Program-made: the position numbers and the translations under genes
Source: Antedon mediterranea
Lineage: Eukaryota; Echinodermata; Crinoidea; Comatulida; Antedonidae
DNA: 64,000 bases
Assembly: GCF_964355755.1 (NCBI RefSeq)
Contig: NC_092674.1
Location: forward strand, 1,307,001-1,371,000
Reading direction: 5' to 3'
Shown: positions 1-12,097 of the stretch, in pieces
How positions within the stretch are numbered: position 1 is the first letter of the stretch
Layout: the number at the start of each line of letters is the position of its first letter
Notes under the pieces: generated by a model
What the model was told of the DNA's origin: nothing
The model's input: only the letters and a program-made list of their open reading frames with translations
Database searches by the model: none

Positions 1-846
1 ACCAAAATACATCAGGGATAAAGGAGTATACCAAAATACATCAGGGATAAAGGAGTATACCAAAATACATCAGGGATAAAGGAGTATACCAAAATACATC
101 AGGGATAAAGGAGTATACCAAAATACATCAGGGATAAAGGAGTATACCAAAATACATCAGGGATAAAGGAGTATACCAAAATACATCAGGGATAAAGGAG
201 TATACCAAAATACATCAGGGATAAAGGAGTATACCAAAATACATCAGGGATAAAGGAGTATACCAAAATACATCAGGGATAAAGGAGTATACCAAAATAC
301 ATCAGGGATAAAGGAGTATACCAAAATACATCAGGGATAAAGGAGTATACCAAAATACATCAGGGATAAAGGAGTATACCAAAATACATCAGGGATAAAG
401 GAGTATACCAAAATACATCAGGGATAAAGGAGTATACCAAAATACATCAGGGATAAAGGAGTATACCAAAATACATCAGGGATAAAGGAGTATACCAAAA
501 TACATCAGGGATAAAGGAGTATACCAAAATACATCAGGGATAAAGGAGTATACCAAAATACATCAGGGATAAAGGAGTATACCAAAATACATCAGGGATA
601 AAGGAGTATACCAAAATACATCAGGGATAAAGGAGTATACCAAAATACATCAGGGATAAAGGAGTATACCAAAATACATCAGGGATAAAGGAGTATACCA
701 AAATACATCAGGGATAAATGAGTATACCAAAATACATCAGGGATAAAGGAGTATACCAAAATACATCAGGGATAAAGGAGTATACCAAAATACATCAGGG
801 ATAAAGGAGTATACCAAAATACATCAGGGATAAAGGAGTATACCAA
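1..846. repeat. 29-bp minisatellite, about 29 copies, at the left window edge
   Basis: A 29-bp unit (positions 1-29, starting ACCAAAATACATCAGGG) repeats head-to-tail to about 846. Copies are almost identical; the only clear variant I see is a G-to-T change near 719. The array begins at base 1, so its true length is unknown. It lies downstream of the last visible IFT81 exon, so it is either inside the next IFT81 intron or beyond the gene. Such homogeneity suggests recent expansion or an assembly edge. Confidence 0.97.
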
Positions 847-890
847 AAATATAATAAAATTATTTGCTCAATTGGAGACCTGTTGTCTTA

Positions 891-1052
891 GGCTCTGTCT
901 ACACTATCAATCTAGTTTGACAAAAAAAAAGTTTGATGTGCCCAAATATGATAGTGGTATGCTAAAATATGGTAGTGATATGACCTCATCATGTCAATAT
1001 ATGGGCACATCCCATTTTTTGTAACATTAAGTTTTATAGTGTAAACAGATCT
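891..1052. mobile_element. MITE family A, copy 1
   Basis: The left end reads GGCTCTGTCTACACTATCAA and the right end is its degenerate inverse (ATAGTGTAAACAGATC). Between them lie the family's internal words (TGTGCCCAAATATG, GGTAGTGATATG, ATATGGGCACATC). It is non-coding and lies next to the 29-bp array. Confidence 0.8.
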
Positions 1053-1165
1053 TTATGAAGTAGAGTTTAAGCAAGTTTAAACCATATTAACTAAAAGATG
1101 TAGAGATTATATATGGTATAGTGGAACTAGGTCCTATAAAATAATAAAAGTTTGTTAAAAGTTAC

Positions 1166-4100
1166 CTTGCCAAGGTTCTCTTGTTCTTGTATTTTTTTGG
1201 AGTAAAGTTCTCTGTAAGATTTCTTCTTGTCTTGCGGGTTGACGTACGACTTCACTTCCTCTTCAACTCGTTTCTGTTGAAGCAGCAAGATGTTACGCAT
1301 ACAGTTCAAATAATGGAATCTGCTTTCCTCCTGAGAACATTCCTCTCGAAATGCTTTTACGTCCTAAAGATGACAAATAAAATCAGTTGACTGTAGTAGT
1401 AGCTAGTAGGGCCTAATAGACGTATAAGTAGCCCCCAGCAGGCCAGGTAATTACCAATGCCACCTTTACCTTAGTTATTGGGAGAGTTGAATGTATAGTT
1501 TGAATGGTTCTGTGTCATTAATCTAATGCAGACTGCAGTGACATTTTTTTAAATAACAATATTTCTTAATGATAGACTATGTTCAAAGCTGTATACAAAT
1601 GTGTTGGAAAATTCGGGCCCTTTGAAAAGTTGGGTTTTGCGAAAACTTAATAATAGTGAGGTTTTGCAATCTTACAAAAATGGATACGTCACGCACACGT
1701 ATTCGTTGTCGTAAGCATGGCAACGAAATATTGAGGGTGCCGTCCAAAATATGACTGCTGTAAATTTGAGAACAATTATCTTGTACCTGTTCTAGCTTAG
1801 AGCAGTTGCTGTCCAAGCCAGCTGCCAGAGTATCATAAGAGCTCTTCTTCTCTGTGTGTGCTATTTGTATCTCTTGATGTTTCTGTCGCATTGGTCTCAG
1901 CTCTTTGATGACTGGTGCCAATGCAGACTTCTTAGATGCGATCTTGGAATTTAGACGATGAACCTAAAACGAAAAAATTTATTTGGTTTTTTTTTCAATC
2001 TTTCGACAATCACAAACAAAAAAGTTGAACGGGGCTGTCGAGGTAAAGCAAAAGTTTAAAAAACTGCCATCAAAAGATGTGCTTTGTGTTTTTATATATT
2101 TAGGCAAATTGCCAAGGATAACCATAAGCAAATTCATTCACTATCCTTCTTAAAGGTGGCAATCCTGTATGAGGAACACAGTTTAAAATAAGAAATTATC
2201 AAATACTTCTATAAATTCATTTCTTTCAAGAACGGACAGAAAATAGGACAAACTGAATCAAGAAGGTGTTGAAGCCACTAATAGTGATCAATTTAAGGAG
2301 ATCATCATTTACAAAAATCCACTCTTCCTGGGCCTAGACTTCCTAATGAAAGTACTTAAACAATACATTTGAGTTTTATCAATAAATGTCAAAAACAATA
2401 AATGTGTTCGTTTTACTCACCATATCTGATATATCCTCCAATGTTCGTCCTTTCATATCGTCCAGCTCACTTTTCATCGTTGACACTTTTTCTAGTTCTT
2501 CCTGGGTGTCATGGTAACCAGAGATTCCTTTCTTTGCTTCAAGTTCAGACTGAAATAAAATAATTTAATTTTTTTTTAAATCAACAAACTCATACCGGAC
2601 AAAAATATCTCTAACAATGAGCCTAGTTGTTTGGTTATAAGACAATCCTGGAACAAGGGCAGGATTTGGACCCATTACCCTAGATTGATAAGCAAACATG
2701 TTTACCACTAAGCTACAGTGTTGTTACGATCTTATAGTAAAACTTACAAGATTCCTTTGGATGGCGTTATCCTTCTGTTTCAAGATCTCTTCTGTTCTCG
2801 ACAGAATGCCAAGTTCCGAGCGGAGTTCTGCCAAGATTTGCCGCTTCTTCTTATACATCGTACTCATACCTCGTAGTTTATTGACATATCTTTTGAACTG
2901 AAAGACAAAAATGTTAATAGTAAGAGAAACACAATGACATCTAGGACCATCAAATTCTTAAGTAGAATTGTAATAACATAAAAAAAACTAAGGTATTCGT
3001 ATGAGGTATATATAGCACTAATGCGGTATTATATAGCACTGATACAGTGTTATCTTGCCCTAATATGGTGTTATATCGCCCTAATACGTTGTTATATCAC
3101 CCTAATATAGTAATATAAAGATACAACAAAATTAACTTCTTACTTCATCCCCTTTTAACACTTCTTCTCCTTGCAATCCTTTCACGGTTTCTCGCTTCTC
3201 ATTTATCTCTTGTCGCAGCGACATAACCTCATCCTTCGCATCTTTCAAGCTCTCAGCAGCGCCCTCTTTCTTGCGTGCAATGATAGATGCTTGCTGCCGA
3301 AACAGTGACACTTTGTCGTCCAAGGGATCATTCCTCATCATCCGCTTTTCAATTAGTCCATTGATTTCAGAGTTCAAATCTTTAATCTGTAAAGAAAGTA
3401 AATTAAATGTTTAAAGCTGTACACTATCAAACTAGTTTGACAAAAAAGTGTCCAAATATGGTAGTGATATGACATCATCATGCCTATATATGGGCACATC
3501 AAATAACGTTTGATAGTGTGGACAGAGCTTTAGATCGTATAATGATAAGCTTGAACAATGCGTGTGTCAATACTTAAATATCCAAAATGTTTGTTTTTTA
3601 AATATCCAAAATGTTTGTTTTTTAAATAATATTATAATGAATTCTCACCTGTCCATACAGATCATCCAGGTCAGCCTGACCCATTGCAGGCTCATGCACG
3701 ACCTTCTCCAGGTCCCTACAAGCTTTCCGCTTGTTCTCAATCTCCTTTGGTAGTTTATCTTGACATAAATATGCATTTACTTTGTTTTCTTCATCAAGCT
3801 TCTGAATAAGACCTGAGTATGAAAGACAAATAAGAAATAATCAACTAATCAATTTAAGGTACACCAACCAAAGGACAAGGATCTATTTAGGTGTTACCAA
3901 CATTTTCCTGGATTGGCCCAAAAGTCTCGTTTTCTGTAAATTCTCGTTTACAGAATAAATCTTAAATTGCAGAAAAGAATTACCTTCTGGGGTTGAGCCA
4001 ACTGTTGCTTGTTTTAAATCTCTTAGTTGTTGTTGAATCCTCTTGTATCGTTGTTCAGATTGGTGAAGCTAAGAGAGGTTACAAACAGTAGTGAGTACAA

Positions 4101-6598
4101 CTCAAATACCTGGATGATGTCTTATATCTTAGTCAAATGTTAACTAATAAATGCAGTGCTAACCACAGCCAGTTGTTAATTACATTACGACAGTACTATT
4201 ACTAAATCTAAATCTTTTTTTAGATTATACAATACTAACACAAATTGCTTACTTACTAACTCTAACAAATGGAATAAAATAGTTACATCAACCTTACCTG
4301 ATTTCTCTGCTCTAGCTTCTGCTGGCCTTGTTCTGCCTGTTTCTCTTGTTCAAGCCGAAAGCTTCTTGCAATCTCAATATTCTTCTCATAATTTGGTATG
4401 GTATCGATCTAAAATAATTTTACAGATATGATATTTAAACAATTGTATTTAATACCATCCAATAAAAGTTCTATTTACTTAACATTAATCATAACAATTT
4501 ACAATACAATCATATAACTTTTTTGATTTTCAAACAATATTAATATGTATTTCATAGCATGTTTAGCTTAGAGCTATTGTTTTGAAAATGTTTATGTATT
4601 TACAATATACCGCAATAAATATATATTTTTTTTTTTCCTTTTTTTAAAAAGACTAATTTGAACATAGAGAGTTCAGAATAACTGTACCCACATTGTAGGA
4701 CATATTTAGAAAAAAAAACCCAAAAACTTAACCTTTTTCTTGAGTCTTTCAATTCTCTTTGATAGTTGTTCCTTCTCTTCATCCATGTGCGAGATGTCCT
4801 TCTTGATGTCAGATGTGGAATAGTTGGATTTCTTCAACTCTTCAGCTTCTTTGTGAAGTACTTTAAACTGGCCCATCATATCATCATACTATACCAATAT
4901 AAAGATAAAATATTAGTATATGTTTATAGCAGACTATAAAGTCAATTTTGCAATACCAGACACCTTTGAGCTCGCCCAATATGTCAAATTTTCCTGAAAG
5001 TCTGATATTCAGAATGCATTTTATTTGTAAAAATAAATTTGGGACCTTTTTGTAGTACTAATATATTATTTATCACCATGATTCATATATTTCAAAAAAA
5101 AAATAAAAAATTGGTTTCAAATCATTAAAATAGTATATTCAGTTACAGAAATTGAGTTGTTACACTAAGGAATACTCTAAAGCCTTGTCTACACTATTAA
5201 ACTTTATGTGACAAAAAAATTGAATTGTCCATAATATGGACATGATGTAAAATCACTACCATATTTGGGTATATCACTACCATAATTGGGCACATCACAC
5301 CTAGTTTGACAGTGCTCTAGAACTTGTCTAGTGAATCCTTTCTACCTGTGCCATGGCATCTGCTACATTACTATCTGACATGACATCAGGAGGGCATTCA
5401 ATCTTCACCAGAAAGCGTGCCAAGTACGCTCGCTTCTTTACTTCGGGCATCTTCTGGAAAAGCCACACTAATATTTCATAGACAACTGGTTTGTTGGCCG
5501 TCACCAGTCCTTGTCGAAAGGCTTGCCTGTGAAAACAATCATTGTTGTTTACTCATCAGTAAGCCTAGACGCATACAATGTGTATCTATTAGTGGACTTA
5601 AGCCTTGTCTACACTATCAAACTTCATGTGAAATAAAATGTGATGTCTGTGCCCATATATGGACGGGATGATGTCATATCACTACCATATTTAGGCAAAT
5701 CACTATTATATTTGGGCACATCACTACCATATTTGGGGACATAACACTTTTGATAGTGTAGACAGGGCATTAAGCATAGGGTAGTTTGCAGTGATTGGCA
5801 GGTTTCAATTGCTTTGTAGTTCTAAATTGTAAGATTCTTTTTAGCAGGCTCTTAAGTTTAAGTTATAGTTTTGCAGTGTTGGAATTACAAAAAAAAATGT
5901 AAGATAGTGTGATTCCAATCAATAACATAATTTCTGTGTATATTTTATATGCAAATGTTGAATGAATGAATTGACAGGAACTGTATTGACATAACTGATT
6001 AACAATCACATATCAGTAGATTCTTATTTCTATAATCTTTAATTTTTGTCTAAATATAGGGTATTTTCGAGTACAGAAATGTACATACACTTCTTGAGAT
6101 GGTTTGTAACGCAGATATTTTAATTCCGTCATGACTCTCACGGCCGTTTGATCAGCTCCTTCCTCTCGTATATCCATCTTATTCTGGAAAAAAATAATTA
6201 TAATTTTCAAATGTTTATTAACATTTTTCAGATCAAATATATACACAATCTCATTATTTTAGATCTATACAAACATGAATATATTTTATACCACAAAATA
6301 TTTTGCAGAGAAATTATTTTGAAGGTTTGTTAGGGATCAAGTAAAAGCACCAATCACGAGTCGATTATAGATGATTTATTGAGTAGTGATTGGTCCAACT
6401 ACTTTACAAGTGAAGGGTTCATAAGCATGCTGTGTGAATCCAGTATTACTGTACCTGTGGACTGATCTCTGCAAGAACATCATTGAGAACTTGAAGCAGC
6501 TGGATGGGTGTAAGTGAATCAAAGCTAATCAAGTTGTAGCTACGACTATACGGAGGCTGGTTCAGCTGCTCCACAATGTACTTGAGAGATTCATTCAT
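1166..6598 (-). CDS. IFT81: Intraflagellar transport protein 81 (3' end outside window)
   Basis: IFT81 is a core IFT-B subunit that, with IFT74, binds tubulin and carries it into growing cilia. Twelve coding exons (minus): 6598-6455, 6183-6089, 5526-5346, 4888-4733, 4408-4298, 4068-3984, 3812-3649, 3386-3144, 2897-2748, 2549-2421, 1963-1787, 1363-1166. All have GT-AG borders and the phases join to give 611 codons. Residues 1 to about 125 match the calponin-homology-like tubulin-binding domain (start [18 protein letters not shown]; also [19 protein letters not shown]). The rest is coiled coil with family-specific stretches such as [20 protein letters not shown] and [14 protein letters not shown]. 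The conserved C-terminal segment after QENLGK is missing, so at least one exon lies left of the window. The ATG is preceded by a good 3' splice site near 6640, implying a 5' UTR intron. Introns carry several family A MITEs. Confidence 0.95.
2650..2718 (-). repeat. tRNA-derived SINE head fragment
   Basis: On the minus strand this contains an A-box-like TAGCTTAGTGG followed about 40 bp later by a B-box-like GGTCCAAATCC, the pol III promoter arrangement of tRNA genes. The sequence does not close into a credible tRNA acceptor stem, so I read it as a SINE remnant. It lies in the IFT81 intron between exons 9 and 10. Confidence 0.5.
3413..3530. mobile_element. MITE family A, copy 2 (short)
   Basis: A deleted copy of about 118 bp inside an IFT81 intron. 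The left end is AAAGCTGTACACTATCAAAC and the right end TTTGATAGTGTGGACAGAGC, with internal GGTAGTGATATGACATCATC and a central ATGGGCACATC. Confidence 0.8.
5180..5320. mobile_element. MITE family A, copy 3
   Basis: Starts AAGCCTTGTCTACACTATTA and continues with the TTATGTGACAAAAAAAT arm. It holds the mirrored words GGACATGATG and TTGGGCACATCAC. The right arm is shortened (CTAGTTTGACAGTGCTCTAG). It sits just downstream of IFT81 exon 3 in the intron. Confidence 0.7.
5599..5773. mobile_element. MITE family A, copy 4, flanked by TTAA
   Basis: Left boundary TTAAGCCTTGTCTACACTAT, right boundary ATAGTGTAGACAGGGCATTAA. It lies in the IFT81 intron between exons 2 and 3. The short word CACTACCATATTTGGGCA is partly reiterated inside. 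Confidence 0.8.
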
Positions 6599-6599
6599 G

Positions 6600-8090
6600 A
6601 TTTATTACACTGCACGTCTAAATGGATCAATCAAAACCTTTAAAAAAATCAAGAAAATAAAAATAATAAAATCGTGAGAAAGGTAAAAGGACGCCGATCG
6701 ATGATGGTGTAAGTTAATAAATTATTAGATAGGCCTAGCTAGTGGTATAGCTAAGTTAGGCAAATTTATATATAACAACAAATAAAAAATTCTCGTAGGG
6801 GGGGGGGGGGGGGCTAGGCTATGCCTATTTCTGCCATTCACAACCCACTACTAATACTACTGGGTTAGGCTGCAGCATGATATGAATACCGCGCCTGCTG
6901 CTGTCAACGAACAACTTGCTAGGCTAGCCTAGCCTACAATAATACAAAGGCCTAGCCTAGCTGTGAACCAGTTTATTATGCAATTTAACACGATCTATAT
7001 TTTAATATAAATGTATAGGTATGTGACTTACCCAACAATTTCAATTTTATTTGTTTTTTATAGCGTAAAAAGTATGTTTAATTCAACACAATCTGTACCG
7101 CTTTACGTTTCCATGTAAGGAATTTGTGTTGTCCGGAACATAATTGAGTAGCCGTTTTGGTGTTCTGGGAATGTTATCTTCTTCTTTTTCCGATATGTAT
7201 GGAACGCGGAAAGCGTTTTTATTGCCTTTTTATATAGTATATGTAGCACGAAAAATATGCCGTTTCAGAACTTTGAAGGAAGCTAAACTTTGAAACACAA
7301 CTAGTACAATTATAACTATCATATATATTTCTTCAGTTATTTATTCCAAGTTTGTGTGATTCCTTACTAGCAATATTGATTTTCTTTTAGTAAAAATGTT
7401 TTTGTATTTCATTTTCTTGTATGGTCTTCACCAAACTATATACTGTAGTATAACAATTTAATCTTTTATATAGTAAAACATAACAGTTGTAAGCATATTT
7501 ACATTATAATTGTATTAAACATGACAACACACAATTGTAGCTTGGTGGTTTTACCTTTTCCTACAAATCCTCTGGGTTTATTAAATTCTCTTTGACACAA
7601 AAAACTCAAAATTAATAAGATTCGCAAACATACCATAGCAGACAGAATCAATTATACTACTGTAAACTTTTAATAACTGTGTATTAAACCTTGTTTGCTA
7701 CAACTTTTTCCCATTTATTGAAGCAACAAAAAGAAAGATTAATATCGCTAGTACAGTAGTACACAAAGGAGGCAACAATAGAACATAAACAGCATTTGTA
7801 TTTGTTTTAAAAACAATATATAAAATAAAAATCAATCAATTCTCCAATAACATAATTAGTACATAATGATGTCATAATCATTGATTTTAAATGAATTAAA
7901 TACAGTGTATGATTTAAACTTGATTATACAGTTGAATATAAACATTAACTTTTAATGGCAAAGTTCTAAAATAATCAACAGTTTTGTTTGTTTTTGCTTT
8001 TCCCAAAGTGCTTCCTATTATAATTTTGCACACCTTGGGGAGAGAGTGAGTGTGTATATTCTCTTTATGTACACATTGATGAGAGAGTAA
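6600..8090. other. IFT81 5' flank, no coding gene seen
   Basis: Upstream of the IFT81 start there is a run of about 17 G residues near 6799-6815 and a patch rich in GGCCTA/CTAGC words (6730-6965). On the minus strand a 5' splice site reading GG|GTAAGT near 7031 could end a 5' UTR exon of roughly 7034-7140, pairing with the 3' splice site near 6640. From 7150 to 8090 the DNA is AT-rich and I see no gene. Confidence 0.5.
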
Positions 8091-8273
8091 AGCTTGGTTC
8101 CCACTAGAACGTAACGCAAGGACGTAAACGCAATGCAAGCGTTTTAACCAATGACAAGCGAAGTTATAGACAGTTAGCAATCACAAGCGAATAAGCCATC
8201 GCTTGTGATTGGTCAATTCACTTGCGTTGCATTACGTCCTTGTGTTGCGTCGCTAGTGGGAACTACGCTTTAG
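8091..8273. mobile_element. MITE family B, copy 1 (long palindrome)
   Basis: The left arm begins AAAGCTTGGTTCCCACTAGA and the right arm ends with its inverse (CTAGTGGGAACTACGCTTTA). The whole element folds back: ACGTAACGCAAGGACGTAAA faces ATTACGTCCTTGTGTTGCGT, and CAATCACAAGCGA faces TCGCTTGTGATTGG. It begins 13 bp past the stop codon of the BEN-domain gene, so it probably lies in that gene's 3' UTR. A second copy is at about 46.9 kb. Confidence 0.85.
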
Positions 8274-8285
8274 CAAGTATTCAAT

Positions 8286-9129
8286 CTAAGCTGGATCTCC
8301 TTCTGGTTTGGCATCACTTTCCGATTCAAACTTTTTAAAAAGTTTGCTAATGTCAGTCTTTCTTTTCCTCCGCAGTCGTCGACATCCTTCGTCGATCGAA
8401 ATGATGCAATGTTTCCAAATAAACGACTGATCAATGAATGGAATCTTATAGTACTCAATTACAAGATCTTTTACGATCCGTATCCGCACCGGATCTAGTT
8501 TCTCTCGTCCTTGCTTTCCGTTTACGTTACTGTTACGCATTTCATCCTTTGTGAATAACTTGCGCACCAACCCCAACGCAAAGTTTCTCGGTGACGTTGC
8601 CCATCTGTGTACCTCGGCAACCGTATCCGGTGACAACACCACAACTTGTTTCTCTTCTTCCTCGGCAGCAACGCTGGTACCCACAAAAACATTTTCTTCT
8701 TTTTGTTCACACTGCTTGTTTTGTTCCAGTAAGAGGTCCAGCTTGGCGTCTAATAGAGCCAGTTTCAAATTTATGTCTGTATTGAAGCGTTCTAATCTTG
8801 CGTCAAAATGAGCAAAGTAAGAACGAATTCTTCTATCCAATTCATCTTCCTCTGTATTTGTTAAACTCAGGGAGTCGGAATGCAATCTGTTATTCATTGG
8901 TGGATTAATGTCATGTGACGATTCATCTCCGGCAAGCAATTTTGGTGTCTACAAATTGATTTAAAAGAAAAGTACTGTAATTAAATGAAAGGGTAAACTT
9001 CAAAATATTAAACTAAAAAATTATTAGTGTACTACTTACTACTAACTCTTCTTCAACATTTTCCATTTTCATATTTGTCACTATTGTCTGCAATGACCCT
9101 TGTTCACTTGTATGTTCTCCATTCATCAT
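8286..9129 (-). CDS. BEN-domain protein, 250 aa
   Basis: Two coding exons (minus): 9129-9040 (30 codons, ending at a GTAAGT donor) and 8948-8286 (220 codons plus TAG), phase 0. Residues about 55-95 form a charged amphipathic helix, probably coiled coil. Residues about 128-230 resemble a BEN domain, a DNA- or chromatin-binding fold found in transcriptional repressors; key stretches are ALGLVRKLFTKDEM, GREKLDPVRI and WKHCIISIDEGCRR. The C-terminus is basic, then acidic. A 3' splice site just upstream of the ATG (near 9150) points to a 5' UTR intron. The specific orthologue is not clear, so no symbol is given. BEN assignment rests on motif memory and should be tested by profile search. Confidence 0.8.
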
Positions 9130-9299
9130 CAATAATTATACAATTTGTCTGTAAAAAAAAACATAATTTTTAATGCATTTTTAAATTAACATTTTTTTCA
9201 GATAAAAAAAATGTTGCTTTTATTGTGACAAAAATAAAATGTGACCGATTTCAAACAAAAGGCGACGATTATAAATAATCATTGTTAGCAAGTAGGTCG

Positions 9300-9795
9300 T
9301 AGGCACCTATTATTAATTTATGAGTATAGGTAGCCTAGCTAGCTAGGCTAGGCAGACTTAATTACTGTGTAGCATCATAAGCCCATCATTGACATTATAC
9401 TTTGATAGATGATGGGCTCACTGGCTCACTCAGCTAGGCCCTTCTTGCCTGCCCTCGGTAGGCCCTAGCCTAGGCTATTAGGCCTAGCTACTACTACTAC
9501 TAGGCCTAGTACTTGCCTAGGCTAGCATCCTAGGACTAGCTAGCTAGGCCTACTACTACTAGGCCTAGAGGTAGGCCTCCTCTAGGGCGGCTAGCTAGGC
9601 CTAGCTAGGGCCTAGCGCCTACGGGAATCCGCGCCTACTACTAAGTCTAAGGCCTACTACTAGCCTAGCTAGCCTTAACTAGAGAAATAAGCCGACAACA
9701 AGAAGAATCACTGGTTTCTTGAATTGCGACAGTTGTCACTTTTGTTACCTCTGACTATAGAATTTAAGTTAGGCCTGCCCTAGCCTAGCTACCAG
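9300..9795. repeat. GGCCTA/CTAGC-rich low-complexity island
   Basis: Dense overlapping palindromic words (AGGCCTAG, GCTAGCTAG, CCTAGG, CTACTACTA) run for about 500 bp upstream of the BEN-domain gene. No clean period is visible. Comparable shorter patches occur near the 5' ends of IFT81, PLSCR, PIPOX and PSMD1. Confidence 0.7.
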
Positions 9796-10792
9796 TATTC
9801 CATTATTTTTATTTTCACACACGAATCTTCGAATTCGATCGACTCGACCCCTCGCTCGTACCTCGAGGTGAACATGCGCCACCTACCAGTAACGGTAGTA
9901 AGGCAAGTATGAAACGCCGAAAATCTCTTCTCCTCTGGATCGAACATAGATGGCGCTCACCATAAAAGTAGGGAACATTCCAGTTGCCAAAATGTAATGT
10001 AATCTAAATATGCCTCGAATCGAGGTATATTATTCGTATACCTCTCGAATCTGCAGATTGATTTAGATAGTGCCCTCTATCGGTTTTTTATAAATAACAT
10101 GATGTTTTATATATTTTTAAACTGGATAGAAACCATATTAATTATTCATAATCGTGGTGTTATCATCATCATCTTTAATGGAGAGTAATCGTGAAAATAA
10201 TGTACAATTGTTACTTGGATCATCTCTGACATTAAATGTAATTCAAAGACTTTGGTCTTGCTTAAATACAAAAGATAACATCTTCGCATATTCAATTTCT
10301 AGACAAATTTGGCAAATAAAATAACAAGAATTGTTATATGTATTGTATCACAGTCTTGAATGTCAATATATACTAACAAATAATTCCAGAAACAATAAAA
10401 TGGCCGACATTCTGAAAGACATATTTTTAATTGTAGTAATTAAATGACATAGTAATAAACAAAATTTAAGTAAAAAACACATTTAAAATTGTATATTTTA
10501 ATTTATAACATCAAGAAGGACACCGTACTCTTAAATACCTCATTCATGAAATTCAAGTATATTTTTCACAAATTGATTTCAGTTTCATTGGTATAATTCA
10601 TTTAGCAACAGTAAAGTTAAGTAATAAAAATGCAGTCATAGAACTTACAGCTTTAAGATTGCGTACTAATGTTGTAAAAGGTAACTTTACATTAATCATA
10701 AACTTTCAAGGTAGACATCTTTTAAAAATGTACTAATAACCAATATCATGTATTAACTAGATGTAGCAGCGACACACAGACGTGAGATAAAA

Positions 10793-10866
10793 TGAGGTAT
10801 ACAACAAGTACAACCCTGGTATACAACAAGTACAACCCTGGTATACAACAAGTACAACCCTGGTAT
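10793..10866. repeat. 23-bp tandem repeat, 3+ copies
   Basis: The word GGTATACAACAAGTACAACC recurs with a 23-bp period and decays at the right end into GGTATTCAACAG. It generates a spurious open reading frame. Confidence 0.85.
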
Positions 10867-11622
10867 TCAACAGTTTTTCCTTGTTTAGGCCCGGTTGGTA
10901 TAAGACTTTTTCTTCTAGTTCTAAGTTCCCTGAAAAAGTTCCTATTTTTGTATCATTTCATTTACTGTAAATTGCTTGTTATTTTTGGACTGCTTCAAAT
11001 AAATGTGAATGAATAATAATAATAGAACTAAGACTGCCTATTTAGGGATGTAGCCATGAGAAATAAAGTTGTTTTTCGGTTTTTGCAAGAAAAGGGAACA
11101 ACCTCTGCTAAAGTCACTGGGTTGTCAAAGGCCTCTGTGAAAAAGTGGTCAGGTTGAAACCTTACCAATCGTACTGTTGGATACGGCTGCTATTAATCAC
11201 TTTTACTAATTGATAAACTTTGATATTATTAGCTGTATTGACAAAATTAAATTAAAAACATCTTAACATGTAAAGAAACGTAGATCATGTAAAGCTATAG
11301 TGTAAATATTGGTTGCTGCCTCTAATGTTAGAGTCTAAAGATAAACTTGCTCGCTGGCCAAACAGTGTTAAGCAACACACATTTTCATAATGTAACGCCA
11401 GATACTAAAAAATGGTAAATTAAATTTGTACAAATAATTTATCATTATCAAGACATCAAATTTAAGAAAAATAAATTCTTTTACATTTTTCAATTAGTCA
11501 TATATCAAAGTCAGTATTATGAAATAGGTTTTTAAAGCTAATTTGCATAAAGTAACTATATATAATTATTCTTATTAAAGTTCAAAACCTCAAGAAACAC
11601 CACTTTACTAGTTTAAAAAGTA

Positions 11623-11832
11623 TTACAGCAGAACCCAACAAAATGTCCCCTTAATAGGGGTGTACTCTAAATAGGGGTGGTCCCCTTAATAGGAGTGTAC
11701 CCCTTAATAGGGGTGTCCCCTAAATAGGGGTTGGCCATGTTAAAACATATTGTTCCTCATTCACAGGAACTTGTCTTACTAATAGGGGTGTTCCCTAAAT
11801 AGAGGTGCTTCAAATGATGGGCCCTACTGTAT
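11623..11832. mobile_element. MITE family D, copy 1
   Basis: The ends are inverse (TACAGCAGAACCC at left, GGGCCCTACTGTA at right). The interior is built of short near-palindromes CCCCTTAATAGGGGTGT and CCCTAAATAGGGGT. A related fragment with the TCTACTGTA end is at about 54.4 kb in a DAO intron. Confidence 0.55.
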
Positions 11833-12097
11833 TGTATTACAAAATGAAAAGAAAAAAAGAAAGCTAAAGACAAACCATTTGCAAGATGATTACATCTACC
11901 ATTAGATTTGTCTCAGCTTAATGAGGTATTGTACCTAAATAGTAACTGTACATACATATTTGATAAGAATACGCCTACAATGATATGCACACAATTAGCA
12001 CATACTTAATTTTTACGGCTCAACATTACAAAAGGTCAAATGTCCTGAATCACAGTGCACAGCATTCAGGAGAAGAATTCATTTTGTAATAATTTAA

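Larger units (their letters stand above)
9796..12097. other. Intergenic DNA between the BEN-domain gene and the PLSCR 3' end
   Basis: No coding exon is recognised. It holds an imperfect palindrome of CGAATCGAGG/GAGGTATA words at about 10011-10053, a 23-bp repeat (10.79-10.87 kb) and a family D element (11.62-11.83 kb). The stretch 9.83-9.97 kb is less AT-rich and may include the upstream promoter of the BEN-domain gene. Confidence 0.5.

Noticed and set aside
10792-11016. 74-aa frame starting MRYTTSTTLVYNKYN
   Set aside because: It is created by the 23-bp tandem repeat.
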